Shown in pieces: positions 1 to 3,057 of a stretch of 5,897 nucleotides of DNA. Origin of the DNA: JBLHLB01 sp047618505 (GTDB lineage: Bacteria; Planctomycetota; UBA1135; GCA-002686595). The translations under genes were made by a program, and so were the position numbers. The stretch covers positions 1 to 5,897 of the forward strand of contig JBLHLB010000270.1 of assembly GCA_047618505.1 (NCBI GenBank), given 5' to 3'. The notes beneath the pieces are model-generated. The model searched no databases and was not told the DNA's origin. It saw only the letters and a program-made list of their open reading frames with translations. The stretch's first letter is position 1. Every line of letters starts with the position of its first letter.

Positions 1-378
1 CTTTCCGTTACTTTGAAGCCCCTGCGATGAGCCCTTGCGCTCGGCCCTGGCCTCGCGCTGCGCACATCCGAGGTGAAGGGCTCATTCCGGCAGGACTTGG
101 GTCCAGGTCCTTCAGCACCGCAAGGGGACAATCATGTGGCCCAGGGCATGCCTACCGAATCAATGCGCATTTGATCTGGTAGAGCTGCCCCTTGATCATC
201 ACTTGGCCTACATAGAGCCGGCGAACGAACTCGAACCGTGGACATTTGGGAGTACGGAGTCGTATCCGGTATCAGACAACGCAGATGTCTTACCGCTCTG
301 CTGGGCCAAATCAGGTCAATCTGCAAGGTCCCCGGTACCCCTCGACAAACACCCCACCTCCATTAACACCCCCACTAA
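1..378. other. gene-free, structure-rich region
   Basis: I see no supportable protein gene here. The reading frames that stay open have no recognisable motif, and one of them runs straight through the tRNA gene. The stretch does contain a 10-bp perfect inverted repeat (27-36 with 76-85), several smaller palindromes, and tRNA-like pieces between about 170 and 310: a D-arm-like string on the plus strand (GGTAGAGC) and a T-loop-like string on the minus strand (GGTTCGAGT). None folds into a full tRNA. It may hold the 3' flank of a gene to the left, a dispersed repeat, or decayed tRNA sequence. Confidence in 'no gene' is moderate because the left edge is cut. Confidence 0.5.
27..85. repeat. 10-bp inverted repeat enclosing a GC-rich palindrome
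   Basis: ATGAGCCCTT at 27-36 is the exact reverse complement of AAGGGCTCAT at 76-85. The 39-base interior contains a second nested imperfect palindrome (GCGC..GGCC..GGCC..GCGC, about 37-58). No T-run follows, so it does not look like a standard intrinsic terminator. A REP-like dispersed element or a structured RNA segment is possible. The sequence shows the pairing; any function is inference. Confidence 0.45.
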
Positions 379-658
379 TGGTGGGCCCTGTAGGACTCGA
401 ACCTACGACCAAGCGATTATGAGTCGCTGGCTCTAACCGACTGAGCTAAGGGCCCGGGGTGGGGCGGGACTCTAACAAGTCCGGGGGGGGCGGTGTCCAC
501 TGCGTTGGGTTGCGCCTCTGTACTCGGGCTCCGAGTCACTCAGCCGCGCCACTCCCCGGCCCCTGGTTAGCTCCAGAATCGTCTGCGCCTTCTCGGCCCC
601 AGTATCCGGCACGCAGACCTGCACAGAGCCGGTACTACCGGGCGATGTGGCCCAGGGC
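134..658 (+). repeat. 14-bp direct repeat pair (134-147 and 645-658)
   Basis: ATGTGGCCCAGGGC occurs exactly at 134-147 and again at 645-658. The two copies flank the tRNA, and the second copy lies inside the DUF2007-like gene. Flanking bases do not continue the match. In GC-rich DNA a 14-mer pair may be chance. If real, it could be a trace of duplication or of an excision boundary around the tRNA. Confidence 0.25.
379..455 (-). tRNA. tRNA-Ile (CAT anticodon, lysidine type); tRNA-Met less likely
   Basis: Read on the minus strand this is a complete 77-nt cloverleaf. The 7-bp acceptor stem pairs GGGCCCT (455-449) with AGGGCCC (389-383). The D arm is GCTC/GAGC. The anticodon stem AGCGA/TCGCT surrounds the loop CTCATAA, giving anticodon CAT. 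The T arm is GTAGG-TTCGAGT-CCTAC, the discriminator base is A, and the CCA end is encoded (381-379). CAT can mean elongator Met, initiator Met, or minor Ile in which TilS converts C34 to lysidine so that it reads AUA. The string around the anticodon (GCGACTCATAATCGCTTGGTC without its last base) and the T arm match what I recall of bacterial tRNA-Ile2. The acceptor is fully paired at position 1, which excludes an initiator. The AUA codon is used at least once nearby (5527-5529). The gene lies 16 bases downstream of the DUF2007-like gene on the same strand. Confidence 0.93.
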
Positions 659-778
659 TCAAGCGTCCCCAGATTGGAGCCCTGGGGGGGTGGCGGTGAG
701 GCCTTCGCCCTGGAGAAGGGAGAGGGTGCGACCAGCCTCTAGGGTGTCGCCGGCGTAGACGACAACGAGCTTCTCCAT
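472..778 (-). pseudogene. DUF2007-like small protein, frame broken in a C7 run
   Basis: From ATG at 778 the minus strand reads MEKLVVVYAGDTLEAGRTLS and continues to about residue 30. It then crosses seven C (plus-strand G 684-690) and reaches a TGA at 659-661, giving only 39 residues. If the run had six C, the frame would continue to a TAG at 472-474 and give 101 residues, including VQVCVPDTGAEKAQTILEL at about 52-70. The opening beta strand, the LEAG..LSLLQGEG helix and the closing V.VP..GAEKAQ.IL motif together match the shape of DUF2007, a small alpha/beta domain sometimes called a putative signal-transducing protein, of unknown molecular role. The tail after residue 70 is not recognisable and includes a second C8 run (490-483). 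The break may be a sequencing or assembly error, a real inactivating indel, or slippage-controlled expression. No clear Shine-Dalgarno is seen. The tRNA follows 16 bases downstream. Confidence 0.6.
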
Positions 779-884
779 GGGTGACTTGGATTGGAGTAGA
801 AAGCAGGTGAAGCAGAGAGCAGCGCTCCATCGACATTCTGACCTTTAGGGACAGGATTCGACAGGGCGCCACGCAGCTCACGCT

Positions 885-904
885 GGAAGCTTGCGTCAGC
901 TTCC
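885..904 (+). promoter_or_regulatory. 7-bp perfect hairpin upstream of the SGNH hydrolase gene
   Basis: GGAAGCT (885-891) pairs exactly with AGCTTCC (898-904) around the 6-base loop TGCGTC. It ends 20 bases before the ATG at 925, in the divergent intergenic region 779-924. It overlaps a possible -35 box (TTGCGT at about 891-896, beginning inside the left arm) that sits 16 bases from a weak -10 (CAGAAT 913-918). It could be an operator or a leader hairpin. If that promoter were used, transcription would begin almost at the start codon, giving a nearly leaderless message. The pairing is visible; the role is inference. Confidence 0.3.
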
Positions 905-924
905 GTGCCTCGCAGAATGAGCCC

Positions 925-1746
925 ATGCGGACACCCCTGAATGAACGATTACTATCGAACGCAGCATTCTTGGCCATCCTGATGGTCACAGCCTGTCATG
1001 CGCCAGAGAGCGGTGGCTCGACGCGTGGCAACACGACCGATGTGGAACTCCTGGGCAGCATGGTCCCCCAGGAGGTAGCAGGCCCCGCTGACCCCGCTCA
1101 CCCCGCGACCTACCTGAACGATCTGAGTGTCGAACTCGCCAAGGATTGGCCGCAGAACCGAACGATCAACATTGTCTGTCACGGACATAGCGTGCCCGCG
1201 GGCTACTTCCACACGCCGGTCGTCGACACCTTTAATGCCTATCCGCATCTGCTCCACCGGGCCCTCAAGGAGCTCTACCCCCACGCCGTCATCAACATCA
1301 TCACGACAGCGATTGGTGGGGAGAACTCCTCCACGGGAGCGCCGCGATTTGCGGCCGACGTGCTCACCCATCGCCCGGACCTGATCACCATTGACTACGC
1401 ACTCAATGATCGCCGCAGCGGCGTGGAGAAGGCGCGGGCTTCACTGGAGAGCATGCTCGCGGAAGCGAAGGCGGCGGGTATCCCCGTGATCCTTCTGACG
1501 CCGACCTATGACCTGCGCGTCAACATCGGGAACCCCGAGGACTCGCTCAACCTGCAGGCGAATATGGTGCGTGAAGTCGCCCATGCGCGCGGCGTCGGAC
1601 TGGTTGACTCCCTGGCCACATTTCTGGCCGAGATGGAAAGTGGCACGCCGGCGGAAGACCTGATGTCGGGGGTGAATCACCCCAATCGCCGCGGTCACGA
1701 CCTGGTCGTGGTGGAATTAATGAAGTGGTTTACGACGGAGCGATAG
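925..1746 (+). CDS. SGNH/GDSL-family hydrolase lipoprotein
   Basis: The 273-residue product is a predicted esterase-type hydrolase exported as a lipoprotein. Residues 1-23 form a signal peptide ending in the lipobox V-T-A-C, so Cys24 would be lipidated and the enzyme anchored in a membrane facing the periplasm. The SGNH blocks appear in order: GHSVPAG with the nucleophile Ser89 (block I, GHS rather than GDS); AIGGENS with oxyanion-hole Gly131/132 (block II); ALNDR with Asn161 (block III); and VNHPNRRGH with His252 (block V). The usual Asp three residues before the His is Gly249, so a canonical Asp is not in place. The length is ordinary for the family. Members act on acyl or acetyl esters of lipids or polysaccharides; the substrate cannot be told from sequence. 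The ATG at 925 is chosen because it gives the signal peptide directly. There is no strong Shine-Dalgarno. The gene stands alone, divergent from the DUF2007-like gene and convergent with the channel gene 34 bases away. Confidence 0.88.
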   Translation: MRTPLNERLLSNAAFLAILMVTACHAPESGGSTRGNTTDVELLGSMVPQEVAGPADPAHPATYLNDLSVELAKDWPQNRTINIVCHGHSVPAGYFHTPVVDTFNAYPHLLHRALKELYPHAVINIITTAIGGENSSTGAPRFAADVLTHRPDLITIDYALNDRRSGVEKARASLESMLAEAKAAGIPVILLTPTYDLRVNIGNPEDSLNLQANMVREVAHARGVGLVDSLATFLAEMESGTPAEDLMSGVNHPNRRGHDLVVVELMKWFTTER

Positions 1747-1780
1747 CGTGACAGGTTCGCCCTGGCAGCCCCAAGCCCAA

Positions 1781-2719
1781 TCAAACCTGCTCCCACTCGT
1801 ACCACTGAATGTCATTTACATCGAACTGGCGCGACTCCGCGGCCAGGGCTTCGTCCACAGAGGGGTAGGAGCTGTCGTGCACCACTTCCCAGTTCGCGTT
1901 GCAGCAGAAGCGGTAGATCTTGCCGGAGTCGACGTAGCGACAGATCGCGATCCCGTGAATCGGAAGCTCGCCCATCCCCGAAGGCATGCCAAAGAAGGGC
2001 TGGTTTCCCGACCAGGCCCAACGCACAACCTCGGCACCGTCTAGGCTCTGGGGCGGCTGGAGCAGTCCGGCGTCAGCGGCTTCGGCCTGCTTGCTCACCC
2101 CCGGACGCGCGTGTAGGGCGATCTGCGCGTTAACCAGGGGCATAAAGCCCATGACCATCAGAATCCCGCTGAGCAGTTGCAGGATGACCAGGATGCGGGC
2201 GTGTGTTGAAACGGGCAGGAAATCGCCGAAACCCAGGGTCGTGATCGTAACGACGCTGAAGTAGCCCGCCTCCACAGGAGTTCGCAGGGGCACATCGCCC
2301 TGCATCACACCACCGTCCGCCAGGTAGAGAATTGCGAAGGCCAAGACGAGCATGCTGACCTGCAGCGTCGCAACGGTCACGCTGCGCCCAAAGCGCAGGA
2401 TCGGCGCACCTTCTCCGGGGCGTGGCAACAGGTAGAGACGTATGCCAGTTGATGTGATCTCAATGATACGAAAGTAGGCACAGGCCACCGCCACGCCCTG
2501 AATCACGACCGGCATCTTGGGAAACAAGAGGAGCTGCACACACAGCGCCACAAACCAGAACATGCGGTAAAGGTCTACTGCCAGCTCGGCTCCCACCGGA
2601 TGCTTACCGTGCAGCCAAAGCTGTCCCGAGAGACGAAACTCCGGGGAGCAGTTCGTGAGCATGTCCACCGGCCAACCGGCCCAGCGCTCGATCGGGCTCG
2701 CTCTTCGTCGAATAATCAT
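1781..2719 (-). CDS. potassium-channel-like membrane protein with C-terminal soluble domain
   Basis: Counting from the ATG at 2719 the protein has 312 residues. Four hydrophobic segments are visible at about 51-67, 71-86, 116-134 and 174-196. Between the last two lies a pore loop with the selectivity filter TLGFGD (161-166), close to the TVGYGD/TVGFGD signature of the Ion_trans_2 potassium-channel family. It should form a tetrameric inner-membrane cation channel, probably for K+. After the pore helix comes about 110 soluble residues without the Rossmann (RCK/TrkA-N) pattern usual in bacterial K+ channels. Residues 256-306 form a compact segment (IAICR, IYRFCCNANWEVV, SVDEAL) that I do not recognise. 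The frame stays open upstream to an ATG at 2845 and a TTG at 2848, adding 42 or 43 residues. I prefer 2719 because the added segment is unremarkable, uses AGG codons and contains a perfect hairpin, but neither start has a good ribosome site. The gene is convergent with the SGNH hydrolase. Confidence 0.87.
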   Translation of the reverse strand: MIIRRRASPIERWAGWPVDMLTNCSPEFRLSGQLWLHGKHPVGAELAVDLYRMFWFVALCVQLLLFPKMPVVIQGVAVACAYFRIIEITSTGIRLYLLPRPGEGAPILRFGRSVTVATLQVSMLVLAFAILYLADGGVMQGDVPLRTPVEAGYFSVVTITTLGFGDFLPVSTHARILVILQLLSGILMVMGFMPLVNAQIALHARPGVSKQAEAADAGLLQPPQSLDGAEVVRWAWSGNQPFFGMPSGMGELPIHGIAICRYVDSGKIYRFCCNANWEVVHDSSYPSVDEALAAESRQFDVNDIQWYEWEQV

Positions 2720-2791
2720 GGAGTCGCGCCGCCCGGAATAGGACGGGTGCAGTGGACGATACGGTGGCGCCAAGACGCGAACCAGAACCCT

Positions 2792-2808
2792 CCAGGGATC
2801 CTCCCTGG
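2792..2808 (-). promoter_or_regulatory. 7-bp triloop hairpin ahead of the channel gene
   Basis: CCAGGGA (2792-2798) pairs perfectly with TCCCTGG (2802-2808) around a 3-base loop. It lies 73 bases upstream of the ATG at 2719. If that start is right, the hairpin is in the channel's leader or promoter. If translation begins at 2845, it is inside coding sequence. No T-run follows on either strand, so an intrinsic terminator is unlikely. Confidence 0.3.
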
Positions 2809-2953
2809 TAAACCCGCCGGGGACGGGCTCCCATGGATGTGCCATCAATTCCCAAGCCGAGGAGCATAGAGCCTCCGACCGGCCCTGGGCCGCTTCACCG
2901 ATAGCGCCCCGGGGCTTGGAATCAGCACTCTACCTTGGTCGGCGCCGGTCAAC

Positions 2954-2987
2954 GGGCCGGCCGAGTTCAAGTGGGCCACACCGGCCC
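2954..2987 (+). promoter_or_regulatory. inverted repeat upstream of the large gene
   Basis: GGGCCGG (2954-2960) is the exact reverse complement of CCGGCCC (2981-2987), with 20 bases between the arms. It sits just upstream of the candidate promoter of the large gene and could be an operator or simply GC-rich structure. No T-run follows it. Confidence 0.25.
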
Positions 2988-2994
2988 AAGGAGA

Positions 2995-3026
2995 TTGCCA
3001 CCCTTGCGCCCTGGGGGATCTACAAT
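2995..3026 (+). promoter_or_regulatory. possible sigma-70-type promoter of the large gene
   Basis: TACAAT at 3021-3026 matches the -10 consensus at five of six positions. TTGCCA at 2995-3000 resembles a -35 box, but the 20-base spacer is longer than ideal. Transcription would begin near 3033, giving a leader of about 25 bases before the ATG at 3058. The -10 is the best part of this call. Confidence 0.3.
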
Positions 3027-3048
3027 GTCGCCCCCGTGCCTTCCGTTT

Positions 3049-3052
3049 GGAG
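3049..3052 (+). promoter_or_regulatory. ribosome binding site of the large gene
   Basis: GGAG lies five bases before the ATG at 3058. It is the only clear Shine-Dalgarno sequence in the window and fixes the start, which also gives a signal peptide immediately. Confidence 0.6.
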
Positions 3053-3057
3053 ATTCC

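Larger units (their letters stand above)
2720..3057. other. intergenic region between divergent channel and dehydrogenase genes
   Basis: No gene is seen unless the channel starts at 2845/2848, in which case the first 126-129 bases are coding. The stretch carries a perfect 7-bp hairpin (2792-2808), the palindrome GGCCCTGGGCC (2881-2891), a 7-bp inverted repeat (2954-2960 with 2981-2987), a possible promoter (2995-3026) and the ribosome site of the downstream gene. It should hold the divergent promoters of both neighbours. Confidence 0.55.

Noticed and set aside
3..182. Possible C-terminus of a protein entering from the left edge
   Set aside because: The frame is open by default at the edge, its composition is nondescript, and the inverted repeats argue for non-coding DNA.
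203..309. Second minus-strand tRNA
   Set aside because: The T-loop-like sequence has only a mismatched T stem, the following CGCCGGC has no partner acceptor strand, and no 7-base loop with T33 is present in an anticodon arm.
359..380. Terminator downstream of the tRNA
   Set aside because: The arms CATTA/TAATG are only 5 bp around a 10-base loop, and a G-rich stretch follows instead of a T-run on the minus strand.
134..436. Plus-strand open frame of 100 codons
   Set aside because: It runs through most of the tRNA gene and has no recognisable domain.
567..989. Minus-strand open frame of 140 codons across the DUF2007 and hydrolase upstream region
   Set aside because: It overlaps the start of the SGNH gene, its product is Arg/Pro-rich without motifs, and it uses a different frame from either half of the DUF2007-like gene.
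1752..1789. Terminator between the convergent hydrolase and channel genes
   Set aside because: Only a 6-bp inverted repeat (CAGGTT/AACCTG) with a loop of about 26 bases and no T-run; too weak to call.
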